This document shows, one piece after another, positions 44,457 to 52,506 of a stretch of 55,804 nucleotides of DNA (positions are counted from its first letter, which is position 1; each line of letters begins with the position of its first letter). The stretch covers positions 1 to 55,804 of the forward strand of contig JALFVL010000008.1 in the NCBI GenBank assembly GCA_022787165.1, written 5' to 3'. Both the position numbers and the translations under genes were made by a program. The DNA is from Clostridiales bacterium. Lineage in GTDB: Bacteria > Bacillota > Clostridia > Christensenellales > Aristaeellaceae. The notes under the pieces are model-generated. The model saw nothing but the letters and a program-made list of their open reading frames with translations. It was not told where the DNA came from and did not search any database.

Positions 44457-45239
44457 ATGGAAGCGGCGCGCAAGACCGTCCTGCTGCTGGGCGATCTGAC
44501 GGGAAAGGGCCGCGTCGGCGTGCGCATGCTGACCGCCGCGCTGGAGGCGAGGGGGCATGAGGTGCTCTCACTGCCGACGGCGCTGATCTCCAACATGCTC
44601 AACCTCGGCGCACACGAGGCGCTGGATACGACGGACTATCTGCTCCGGACGCTGGAAACATGGAAGGCGCTGGGCGTCGGGTTTAACCTCCTCTACATCG
44701 GCTATATCACGGGGCTTGCGCAGGCGCGCTCGCTCGTGCCGGTGGCCGATGAGGCGCGCGGGCGCGGCATCCCCGTGCTTGTCGACCCGATTCTGGGCGA
44801 CGGCGGCAGGCGATATCGCTCCGTCAGCGACGATCAGCTTGCGGGCATGGCGCTGCTTGCGCGGCACGCGACGCTGATCACGCCAAACCTGACCGAGGCC
44901 TGCCTGCTGACGGATACGCCCATTGAGGCGGCGGAGCGGGGCGGCGAAGCGGCGTGGCGCATGATCGAGCGGCTGGGCGGTGGGCAGCGCAGCGTGCTCG
45001 TGACGAGCGCGCGCATGGATGGGGCGCATGCCGTGCTCGGATGGGACGCGCAGGGCGGCGAGCGCATCGCGCTGCCCTATGAGCGGCTGCCCGCAAGGGG
45101 CTTTGGCACAGGCGACCTCTTCTGCGCGCTGCTGGCGGACGCGCTGCTCTCGGGCGAGCCGCTTCGAGCTGCCGCGCGCCGGGCAAGCGACGGCGTCGCG
45201 CAGCAGATCCGGCTGGGCGGGCGCGGGCTGCTGGAATGA
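44457..45239 (+). CDS. Pyridoxal kinase (PdxY/PdxK-like)
   Basis: Ribokinase-fold kinase, 260 aa; salvages pyridoxal to PLP. The ATG at 44457 follows AAGGGAG. Visible: VLLLGDLTGKGRVGVRMLTAALEARGHEVLSLPTALISNM, IPVLVDPILGDGG, LITPNLTEACLLTD and the catalytic region RGFGTGDLFCALLADALL. The opening matches the PdxK/PdxY family more than hydroxymethylpyrimidine kinases (ThiD). Some members phosphorylate other pyridoxine forms, so specificity is assigned at family level only. Confidence 0.82.
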   Translation: MEAARKTVLLLGDLTGKGRVGVRMLTAALEARGHEVLSLPTALISNMLNLGAHEALDTTDYLLRTLETWKALGVGFNLLYIGYITGLAQARSLVPVADEARGRGIPVLVDPILGDGGRRYRSVSDDQLAGMALLARHATLITPNLTEACLLTDTPIEAAERGGEAAWRMIERLGGGQRSVLVTSARMDGAHAVLGWDAQGGERIALPYERLPARGFGTGDLFCALLADALLSGEPLRAAARRASDGVAQQIRLGGRGLLE

Positions 45240-45277
45240 AGCAGGCCCTTTGCCGCGATAAAAGAATACCATTCCGC

Positions 45278-45317
45278 GCCGCAGGCTCTTCCGGAATCCG
45301 GGGGCCTGCGGCGTTTT
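45278..45317 (+). terminator. Terminator upstream of the CRISPR locus
   Basis: GCCGCAGGC (45278-45286) pairs with GCCTGCGGC (45304-45312), followed by GTTTTTG. It isolates the CRISPR locus from the metabolic genes. Confidence 0.8.
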
Positions 45318-45374
45318 TGCGCAGGAGCAGCGAGGGAAGAAGGGAACCATAAGCACGTTTTGGGTCGTATGTGC

Positions 45375-45403
45375 TTGTCGGCTGACAGCATCAATTGTAT
45401 AAT
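45375..45403 (+). promoter_or_regulatory. Promoter of cas3
   Basis: TTGTCG (45375-45380), 17 nt, TATAAT (45398-45403); TTGGAGGGG precedes the ATG at 45454. Confidence 0.75.
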
Positions 45404-45453
45404 GAAGAATACCATAATATGTATGTTCTGATCATTTTGGAGGGGATAAAGCC

Positions 45454-47898
45454 ATGATTGCCCATGTCAGAGCCTCGGATGGCGCGCTACAGCCGCTGAA
45501 GGCGCATTGCGAAAACGTCAGCATGCTCTGCGCGCGCGCCGGTGAGGCCGCCGGTCTGACGCAGACCGCGGGGCTCATCGGCCTGCTGCACGATATGGGA
45601 AAGGCGACGCGGGCGTTTGAAGCGTATCTGCGCGCTGCCGCCTGCGCCGCGGACAGGCAGACGTCGCCGCATCCTCATGCGCCGGCCGGCGCGATATACG
45701 CTTATCGCCGCTGGTTCTTGAAGCCGGGTGTTTCCGCTGCCGGGCGGGTGACGGCGCAGCTCATCTCGCTGTGCATCCTGGGCCACCATGCGGGGCTGTG
45801 CGACTGTCTGGATGAAAAGGGCAAGTCGCCCTATATCGAGCAGATGAAGGATCCGAAGAACCTCTTCCATTACGATGAGGCCAGCAGCTGGTTCCTTGAA
45901 AACGTCGCTGATGAAGCGGAGCTGGACGCGCGTTTCGCCGCGGCCTGCGGCGAGATCGGGCGCTGCCTCGCCGCCTTCCGCGAGCGCGTTCCCGACAAGG
46001 CCGAGCAGAATTTCCGCCTGGGCATGACCGGCCGCCTGCTGCTCAGCTGCCTCGTCGACGCCGATCGCTGGGATTCCGCGTGCTTTGAATACGGCCAGGA
46101 TGCCCTCGCCGGGCCTGCGCCTGCGCCCGACTGGGATGCGCTCCTTGAAACCTTTGAAGCCTATCGCAAGGCCCATCTGAACGGCACGGGGGAAATCAAC
46201 CGCATCCGCGCAGAGATTTCCGATATTTGCTGGGAAAAAGCCGGCTCCGCGCCCGGTATCTTCACGCTCAGCGTACCCACGGGCGGCGGCAAGACGTTTT
46301 CCAGCTTGCGCTTTGCGCTCAGGCATGCGATAACGAACGGACAGCGCCGAATCTTCTACATCATCCCCTACAACACCATCCTCGACCAGAACGCCAGGGA
46401 TATCCGCGAGGCGCTGGGCGATTCCCCCTCCATCCTCGAGCACCACGCCAACGTCGTCCCCGAGCCGCGCGACGGCCGCAGCCAGGAGGAGGAGCAGGAG
46501 GCCTACAAGCGCCTGACCGAGCGCTGGGACAGCGACATCATCCTGACCAGCATGGTGCAGTTCCTCAACGCCTGCTATGCTGCGCCCAACACGGATGCCA
46601 GACGGCTGCACAGGCTGACCGGCGCTGTGCTGATCTTTGACGAGGTTCAGGCGCTGCCCAAGCACTGCAAGACGCTGTTTGAGCGCGCGATCCGGTTTCT
46701 CAGCGCCGAGTGCGGCAGCACCGTCGTGCTCTGCACGGCGACACAGCCGCGCCTGGCGCTCTCGAGCGCGCCTGTCGAGCTGATGCCCGACGTCGGGGCG
46801 CTCTGCGAGCGGCTCAAGCGCGTGCGCTATCTTCCCGAGCTGAACGCTGTCCGGGACGCGGAGGACGCCGCCGCGCGCATCGCGCAGATGCTCAAGAGCC
46901 GCTCCGTGCTGACCATCGTCAACACGAAGGCGACGGCGCGTGCGGTCTTTGACGAGGTTCGCGCTCGGCTCGCGGAGCAGGATATCCCGCTCGCCGACGC
47001 CTGCCTCTCCCTGCCTGAGGATGCGCTGGCGGAGGCCGCGCAGACCTGCCCGGCCGGCCATGTGCTGTGCGTCTACCTGAGCACGCTGCTCTGCCCAGCG
47101 CATCGCAAGAGGCTGATTGCGCGCATCAAGGCCTGGCTCAGGGCGGGCAAGCGCGTGTTCTGCGTCTCCACGGCGCTCATCGAAGCCGGCATCAACGTCA
47201 GCTTCCCCACCGTCATTCGCAGTCTGGCCGGGCTGCCCAGCATCGTGCAGGCCGCGGGCCGTGCCAACCGCAACATGGAGTATGGCGAGGGCGAGGTCCA
47301 TGTCTGGGACTTTCACGAGGAGGGACTTTCATTCCTGCCGGATATCCAGAATGGCGCAGATGTCACCCGCTCCCTGCTGCATCAGGAGGGGATTTCTTCC
47401 GCGATGGATGCCCCGACGGCTCTGGCGCAGTATTTTCTCCGGGAGGAGGACTATGTTCGCGAATACCAGAACTATCCCCTTCCCGACCTGAACGACGATG
47501 CATGCAACCTCCTCGCCTCAAACGAAAACCGCCGCAGCAAGGCGAAAATGTACAAATCCACGCAGGCGCTCATGCTGCGCCAGAGCTTCCGCTCGGTCGC
47601 CACGAACTTTGAGGTCATCCCCGATCAGACGAGGGCCGTTCTCGTCCCCTTCATGGAGGGCGCGGCGCTCATCGCCGCGCTGAACGGCCGGCACACCATG
47701 CGCGAGGAAATCCGGCTGCTGCGCCGGGCACAGGCGTACAGCGTCAGCGTCTACCCGGGGGATTACGAGCGGCTCAGCGACGCCAATGCGCTGTATGCCG
47801 TCGGGGAGAGCGGCGCGATTGCCCTCGGAGAGGGGTACTATGACGAGGAGAGCGGGCTGCGGGTGGAGCAGAAGAAGCTGCGCTTTCTCGAATTTTGA
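45454..47898 (+). CDS. cas3: Type I-C CRISPR helicase-nuclease Cas3
   Basis: 814 aa. Recruited by Cascade to an R-loop; nicks and degrades the displaced strand. HD nuclease domain at about 1-215 with the HD pair in GLLHDMGKATRAF (His46, Asp47) and LGHHAGL. SF2 helicase from about 255: motif I VPTGGGKTFS (Lys280), HHANVV..., motif II FDEVQAL (Asp396-Glu397, a DEVQ variant), motif III TATQPRL, and motif VI-like region QAAGRANRN. Length and fusion are as in type I-C. It has its own promoter and is separated by 240 nt from cas5, a gap that holds the mini-CRISPR. Confidence 0.95.
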   Translation: MIAHVRASDGALQPLKAHCENVSMLCARAGEAAGLTQTAGLIGLLHDMGKATRAFEAYLRAAACAADRQTSPHPHAPAGAIYAYRRWFLKPGVSAAGRVTAQLISLCILGHHAGLCDCLDEKGKSPYIEQMKDPKNLFHYDEASSWFLENVADEAELDARFAAACGEIGRCLAAFRERVPDKAEQNFRLGMTGRLLLSCLVDADRWDSACFEYGQDALAGPAPAPDWDALLETFEAYRKAHLNGTGEINRIRAEISDICWEKAGSAPGIFTLSVPTGGGKTFSSLRFALRHAITNGQRRIFYIIPYNTILDQNARDIREALGDSPSILEHHANVVPEPRDGRSQEEEQEAYKRLTERWDSDIILTSMVQFLNACYAAPNTDARRLHRLTGAVLIFDEVQALPKHCKTLFERAIRFLSAECGSTVVLCTATQPRLALSSAPVELMPDVGALCERLKRVRYLPELNAVRDAEDAAARIAQMLKSRSVLTIVNTKATARAVFDEVRARLAEQDIPLADACLSLPEDALAEAAQTCPAGHVLCVYLSTLLCPAHRKRLIARIKAWLRAGKRVFCVSTALIEAGINVSFPTVIRSLAGLPSIVQAAGRANRNMEYGEGEVHVWDFHEEGLSFLPDIQNGADVTRSLLHQEGISSAMDAPTALAQYFLREEDYVREYQNYPLPDLNDDACNLLASNENRRSKAKMYKSTQALMLRQSFRSVATNFEVIPDQTRAVLVPFMEGAALIAALNGRHTMREEIRLLRRAQAYSVSVYPGDYERLSDANALYAVGESGAIALGEGYYDEESGLRVEQKKLRFLEF

Positions 47899-47928
47899 AA
47901 AAAATAGCCCTTTTTTCTACTATGACGG

Positions 47929-47957
47929 TTGAAAAATGAATGATGTCGTGTTATACT
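47929..47957 (+). promoter_or_regulatory. Promoter of the Cascade/adaptation operon, predicted guide-RNA target
   Basis: TTGAAA (47929-47934), 17 nt, TATACT (47952-47957). It is the only good plus-strand promoter before cas5. The -35 lies in a sequence (47925-47935) that matches 10 of the first 11 positions of the mini-CRISPR spacer. Confidence 0.7.
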
Positions 47958-47966
47958 GCAATCAAC

Positions 47967-48056
47967 AGAAAAGGATGCCGCCTCTCAGCGACATCCTCCT
48001 CAGCCGAAATATCCCTGTTTTCAACTGTATTTCAATCCACGCCACGAGATGGCGAC
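47967..48056 (-). ncRNA. Single-spacer mini-CRISPR RNA (CreR/CreA-like guide)
   Basis: A degenerate repeat on the minus strand (48056-48029) keeps the first five bases GTCGC and the last 14 bases GCGTGGATTGAAAT of the array repeat but has a different, shorter hairpin (CGCCA/TGGCG). The 11-nt 5' handle TGGATTGAAAT expected after Cas5c cleavage is intact. A 36-nt spacer follows (48028-47993), then GTCGCT opening a second degenerate repeat that is also the arm of an intrinsic terminator: GGATGTCGC/GCGGCATCC and TTTTC. A promoter lies upstream, with the predicted start at the first repeat base. Expected RNA about 90 nt. Confidence 0.75.
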
Positions 48057-48062
48057 TTTGAA

Positions 48063-48091
48063 ATTATACCCTATCTTCCTCCTTCGGGCAA
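48063..48091 (-). promoter_or_regulatory. Promoter of the mini-CRISPR RNA
   Basis: On the minus strand TTGCCC (48086-48091), 17 nt, TATAAT (48063-48068). The -10 box ends 7 nt before the first base of the degenerate repeat. Confidence 0.75.
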
Positions 48092-48138
48092 GAGGCGGCA
48101 TCCTTTTCTCCATTTTTCGTACAAGAAGGTGAAGCAGA

Positions 48139-48918
48139 TTGAAAGACAAAACCCGCAATTCCGTCGAGTACAGGGTCTGGGGGCGCTATGCGCTCTTCAG
48201 CGACAGCCTCGTGCGCATGGGCGGCGAGCGCTCCTCCTACCTTGTGCCCACCTATCAGGCACTCAAAAGTATAACAGAACAAATTTATTGGAAGCCCAGC
48301 ATCCTTTGGCTTGTCGATTCCGTCCGCATCCTGAATCCCATCCAGACGGAGAGCAAGAGCATACGGCCCATCAGCTATGACGGGCAGCCCAACACCCTCT
48401 CCATCTACACCTACCTCGTCAATCCATGCTACGAGGTCCGCGCGCATTTCATCGCCAACCCCTACCGCACCGAGCCCGACCTCATCGCGGACGGGCAGAA
48501 CGAGAACAAGCACCACAACATCGCCAGGCGCATGGTCGCCCGGGGTGGACGGCGCGATATCTTTCTGGGCACGCGGGAGTGCCAGGCCTATGTGGAGCCC
48601 TGCGTGTACGGAGAAGGCGCGGGGTACTACGACGATCGCGGCGAAATCGATCTGGGCGTGATGTTCCATTCCTTCGCCTATCCCGACGAGACGGGCAGGG
48701 AGGAGCTGGGCGTGCGTCTCTGGCACGCCAGGATGAACCACGGCGAGATCGTCTTTCCTGCGCCGCAGGATTGCCCGCCGGAGATGTACCGCCGCATCCG
48801 GCCGATGAAGCCCAAGGCCTTCGGCGGAAAATACGGCAACTTCTCGGGCCTGCAGGAGGACGCGCTGGCGGATGAGCTGTGCGGGCCCTTCCCCGAAGGA
48901 GGTGAAGCGGACGGATGA
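48139..48918 (+). CDS. cas5c: Type I-C Cas5 (Cas5c/Cas5d), crRNA endoribonuclease
   Basis: 259 aa, TTG start behind AAGAAGG. In type I-C Cas5 both cleaves pre-crRNA in the repeat (Cas6 is absent) and caps the 5' end of the crRNA in Cascade. The N-terminal ferredoxin-like fold begins NSVEYRVWGRYALFSDSLVRMGGERSSY; GQNENKHHN and GTRECQAYVEP are family segments. No cas6 gene is in the locus, which fits this role. The stop overlaps the cas8 start (ATGA). It lies directly after the mini-CRISPR. Confidence 0.93.
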   Translation: MKDKTRNSVEYRVWGRYALFSDSLVRMGGERSSYLVPTYQALKSITEQIYWKPSILWLVDSVRILNPIQTESKSIRPISYDGQPNTLSIYTYLVNPCYEVRAHFIANPYRTEPDLIADGQNENKHHNIARRMVARGGRRDIFLGTRECQAYVEPCVYGEGAGYYDDRGEIDLGVMFHSFAYPDETGREELGVRLWHARMNHGEIVFPAPQDCPPEMYRRIRPMKPKAFGGKYGNFSGLQEDALADELCGPFPEGGEADG

Positions 48919-51560
48919 GCTGGATGCAAAAGCTGTGCGCCGTCTACGACAGCGTCATCAACACGGCAGGCGCGCAGGGGCAAAGCCCGCTGTTGCCCGT
49001 CGGCTTTACCCAGAAGACGATCAAGGTCAACATCATCCTCTCTCCCGAAGGGCGGTTTGTCACCGCGCAGCTCATCCCCGAGGAGGATCAGCTCTGCGCC
49101 GTGCCCAGCACGCCGCAGGCGGAGGGGCGAACCGGCGACAACGGCGCGCCCTTCCCGCTCGCCGATCAGTTCAAATACCTGCTGACCGATGAGGGAGCGG
49201 AGAATCCCCGATTTGAAAGCTATCTGCGCCAGCTTGCGGCGTGGAGCGAAAGCCAGGACGCGCCGTCGTGCCTGCGCACCCTGCGGGCGTATCTGGAAAA
49301 GCGGACGCTCTGCGCCGATCTGGCGGGGGTGCCTGGACTCAAGCTCAAGCTCCACAAGGACGAGGCCGCGAAGGACGGCAAAGGCGCGGATGCCAAGAGC
49401 ATTGCCTGCTTCAGCATCGAATATCCCGACGAGGAAAACCGGCTCTGGATGCGCCATGATGTGCGCGAGAGCTGGAGCCGCCATCTTTCCTCTCTCTCCG
49501 GAGGGGAAACCGCGCTGTGCTACGTCACCGGCGAGCAGCTGCCCACGCTGGCCAAGCATCCCAAGCTGCTGGGCAATGCCAAGCTGATTTCCTCCGACGA
49601 CGCGGGCTTCCCCTTCCGCTATAAGGGCCGCTTCGTCGAGGATGGCAGCGCCGCCACGGCCAGCACGCTCGCCTCCGTCAAGGCGCATAACGCGCTCAAG
49701 TGGCTGCTGGAGCATCAGGGCTTCCGTCGGTTTGGCATGGTTTTTGTCGGATGGAATGTCGATTGCCCGCCGCTTCCCGCGTCCATCGTCAGCGACGACT
49801 GGTCTCCCGACGAGGAGCCGGATGCGCAGGAGGACGCCGCGCGCCAGCCCGACACGCTGGAGGCATACGTCAACGCGCTGTTCAAGGCGATGGGCGGCAA
49901 CGCAAACGATCTGCAAAGCGTGTCCGATCCCAACGACCTGACGGAGGAATATGCCGGGCGCATCGCCGGCGTCGTCCTGCTCGGATTGCAGGCGGCGACG
50001 CCGGGGCGCATGTCCATCACCTATTATCAGGAGATGCCCGGCAATCAGCTTGTCGAGCGCGTGAATGCGTGGCATCGCGACATGCGCTGGAGGATGCGGG
50101 ACAGCAAGCATCCCGACCGCGCGCCGAAGTGGAGGGAAATCTGCGAGGCCGTCATGGGCGCCGACGCCGTGCAGACCGCCCGGGCCGACTTCAAGGCGGA
50201 CAAATCCGCCACCAAGCTCATGCGCGAGATGCAGCTGCGCTTGCTGCATTGCACGGTCAACGGCGCGGCGCTGCCGCAGGACATGGTTGATTCGGCCTTT
50301 GCCCGGGCGGTTTCTCCGCTCTCCTTCACCGATTCCAAGGGCAAGTGGCAGGGCTTTGCGTGGGCGCAGTGCATGGCTGCCGCCTGCGCGATGATCCGCA
50401 AGCACCTGCTCGACCAGCCGCGGCCCTTCGAGGTGACGCCCGAGCTCGACCCGGCGCTGCGCAGCCGCGATTATCTCTACGGCCGCCTGCTGGGCGTCGC
50501 GCATCAAATCGAACAGACCGCCAGCCAACAGCCGGAGGACAAGTGGAATTCCATCCGGATGATGGCGCAGCTCGTTCAGCGGCCGTATGATACCTGGCCC
50601 AAGCTCTGGCTCAAGCTGATGCCGTACCTGGGCAGCATCGGCGATCAGGCTCGCAAGCCCGAGGATGCCGCGAAAAAACGATCCGATGCCCGCCGGTTTC
50701 AGCTCCTGCTGGGGCAGGTTGAAAGCCTGTTCACCCCGGAGGATCGCGTGGACACGCGCCCGCTCTCCTACCTGTTCCTCGTCGGATACTTCGCGCAGAG
50801 CCGAAGCTTCAGACTGAGCGGCGAGGGACGCCCGTTTGCGCCGCCCACGACGCGGGACGAGCTCTACGGCTGCCTGCTGGCCGTCGCGGATGACTGCGAG
50901 TGGAACGCCGGGGTGCTCCCGGATGGGAAAAACAGCCGGGATGGGCGAACCAACGCCTTGGGGATGATGGGCGCGCTTGCCGCCGCGCCCGCCAGAACGT
51001 GGCAGCAGATTCACGACAGGCTGATCCCCTATCTGGAGAAGTCCGGCGTGCGCGCGGCGCGGGAGGCGCAGCGCCTGCTGCAAAGAATCGAGCAGGGCTT
51101 TTCCGCAGAGGAACGCGCATCGGACAGGCCGCTGGGCAGTCTCTTCCTGCACGGCTATCTGTGCATGCGGCTCGCGCTGGCGCAGCATGCGCTCGATCTC
51201 AAGGCATGGGCGCCCGCCGGCCGCGCTTCGGCGGCGCCCGATACCCGCGAGGCGGCCTTCGGCGCGCTGCTCGCGCTGGAAAACGATGTGGAGCGCCGCG
51301 TGCTCGACCTCGAGGCGGGCGAAGAAAACCGCCCCAGCAACGCCATGCGCTTCCTGCCGCGTGCCGCCCAGCGTCCCAATGAGGTCTGGGGCTACCTGCG
51401 CGAGCGGATGAGGCCCTACGAAAACAAGCTCTGGATGGCCGGGAGCGTCCGCCGGGAGCTTGACGCGCTCCATGCGCTGATTGTGCAGAAGGGCTTTGAT
51501 ACCGACGAGCCGCTTCGCCCGGAATACCTGCATTTCTTCTACCTGTACAGCGACCATTGA
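48915..51560 (+). CDS. cas8c: Type I-C Cas8c with three tandem C-terminal Cas11-like domains
   Basis: 881 aa, about 260 longer than usual for Csd1/Cas8c (roughly 560-640). Residues 1-515 are the usual PAM-recognising part (KIDxx-type start MSWMQKLCAVYDSVI, LLSPEGRFVTAQLIPE, CYVTGEQLPTLAKHPK, FRRFGMVFVGWN). The normal C-terminal domain is then present three times, starting YGRLLGVAHQIEQ (522), YGCLLAVADDCEW (651) and FGALLALENDVER (782). Each copy has N-x-x-x-MM (or RFL), a xPxxxW segment and PYL/PYEN, then DxRPL-S/G-xLFL-x-GY or its degraded form. In the related complexes this domain forms the inner belly and is also made alone as Cas11c. GGAGGTG precedes the ATG. Confidence 0.92.
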   Translation: MSWMQKLCAVYDSVINTAGAQGQSPLLPVGFTQKTIKVNIILSPEGRFVTAQLIPEEDQLCAVPSTPQAEGRTGDNGAPFPLADQFKYLLTDEGAENPRFESYLRQLAAWSESQDAPSCLRTLRAYLEKRTLCADLAGVPGLKLKLHKDEAAKDGKGADAKSIACFSIEYPDEENRLWMRHDVRESWSRHLSSLSGGETALCYVTGEQLPTLAKHPKLLGNAKLISSDDAGFPFRYKGRFVEDGSAATASTLASVKAHNALKWLLEHQGFRRFGMVFVGWNVDCPPLPASIVSDDWSPDEEPDAQEDAARQPDTLEAYVNALFKAMGGNANDLQSVSDPNDLTEEYAGRIAGVVLLGLQAATPGRMSITYYQEMPGNQLVERVNAWHRDMRWRMRDSKHPDRAPKWREICEAVMGADAVQTARADFKADKSATKLMREMQLRLLHCTVNGAALPQDMVDSAFARAVSPLSFTDSKGKWQGFAWAQCMAAACAMIRKHLLDQPRPFEVTPELDPALRSRDYLYGRLLGVAHQIEQTASQQPEDKWNSIRMMAQLVQRPYDTWPKLWLKLMPYLGSIGDQARKPEDAAKKRSDARRFQLLLGQVESLFTPEDRVDTRPLSYLFLVGYFAQSRSFRLSGEGRPFAPPTTRDELYGCLLAVADDCEWNAGVLPDGKNSRDGRTNALGMMGALAAAPARTWQQIHDRLIPYLEKSGVRAAREAQRLLQRIEQGFSAEERASDRPLGSLFLHGYLCMRLALAQHALDLKAWAPAGRASAAPDTREAAFGALLALENDVERRVLDLEAGEENRPSNAMRFLPRAAQRPNEVWGYLRERMRPYENKLWMAGSVRRELDALHALIVQKGFDTDEPLRPEYLHFFYLYSDH

Positions 51561-51582
51561 CCACAGAAAGGATGATAGAACC

Positions 51583-52506
51583 ATGACCGCTCTGAACAAC
51601 AAGATCGATTTCGCCCTCGTCTTCACCGTGCGCAACGCCAACCCGAACGGCGACCCGCTCGACGGAAACCGCCCCCGCACGACCTACGCCGGTCTGGGCG
51701 AGGTGTCGGACGTCTGCCTCAAGCGCAAGATCCGCAACCGCTGGATCGACGAAGGCTATCCGGTCTTCGTTCAGTCCGACGACCGCCGCGCGCCCGGAGA
51801 CGCCTATCGCTCCCTCAAGGACCGTGCGGATGGATGCCAGGCGCTCAGGGACTGCCTGGCCGCGATGAACGCGCAGAAGAAGGCCAAGGGCAAGGAGGAC
51901 GCGCCCATCGTAACGCGAGAGGACTACGGCCGCATTGCCTGTCAGACGTGGCTCGACGTGCGCGCGTTCGGCCAGGTGTTTGCGTTCAAATCGAAGAAGG
52001 ACGACGAGGGGAGCGACGCCGTCTCCATCGGCATCCGCGGCCCGGTCAGCATCCAGCCGGCCTTTAGCCGGGAGACCGTCCACGTCGTCAGCACGCAGAT
52101 CACCAAATCCGTCAACCTTGAAACCGGCGCAGACCCGGACAAGAAGGCCGCCGACACGATGGGCATGAAGCATCGCGTCGACTACGGCGTATACGTCACC
52201 TTCGGCTCAATCAACGTGCAGCCCGCGCAGAAGACCGGCTTCAGCACCGAGGATGCCGCGGCGCTCAAGGAGGCGCTGCGCACGCTCTTCCGCAACGACG
52301 CAACCTCTGCCCGGCCCGACGGCAGCATGGAGGTGGTCAAGCTCATCTGGTGGGAGCACAGCTGCCCCTGCGGCCAGTATTCCTCCGCCAAGGTGCATCG
52401 CTCCCTCAAATTCAGGGAGGGTGCGCAGGCCGGCGACCTGCCCGAGGTCTATGTGGATGAGTCCGCCATCCCCGGCCTCCGCTATACCCTGATCGATGGC
52501 GAATAA
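51583..52506 (+). CDS. cas7c: Type I-C Cas7 (Csd2), Cascade backbone
   Basis: 307 aa. Binds the crRNA spacer as a helical filament of several copies. The start MTALNNKIDFALVFTVRNANPNGDPLDGNRPR is diagnostic of Cas7c; DVRAFGQVFAF, SIGIRGPVSIQPAFS, and MGMKHRVDYGVY follow. AAAGGAT lies before the ATG at 51583; an upstream frame within cas8 is rejected. Overlaps cas4 by 11 nt. Confidence 0.95.
   Translation: MTALNNKIDFALVFTVRNANPNGDPLDGNRPRTTYAGLGEVSDVCLKRKIRNRWIDEGYPVFVQSDDRRAPGDAYRSLKDRADGCQALRDCLAAMNAQKKAKGKEDAPIVTREDYGRIACQTWLDVRAFGQVFAFKSKKDDEGSDAVSIGIRGPVSIQPAFSRETVHVVSTQITKSVNLETGADPDKKAADTMGMKHRVDYGVYVTFGSINVQPAQKTGFSTEDAAALKEALRTLFRNDATSARPDGSMEVVKLIWWEHSCPCGQYSSAKVHRSLKFREGAQAGDLPEVYVDESAIPGLRYTLIDGE

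Larger units (their letters stand above)
47967..48109. repeat. Perfect 19-bp inverted repeat enclosing the mini-CRISPR
   Basis: AGAAAAGGATGCCGCCTCT at 47967-47985 recurs inverted at 48091-48109 with no mismatch. The left arm overlaps the mini-CRISPR terminator and the right arm abuts its promoter. Confidence 0.95.

Noticed and set aside
45375-45403. Mini-CRISPR spacer target in the cas3 promoter
   Set aside because: Only a 7-nt PAM-distal match (CGGCTGA) was found, without a seed match, so cas3 is not predicted to be under the guide.
47940-48380. 146-codon plus-strand frame covering the mini-CRISPR and the start of cas5
   Set aside because: Out of frame with cas5, no ribosome site, and no family resemblance beyond chance.
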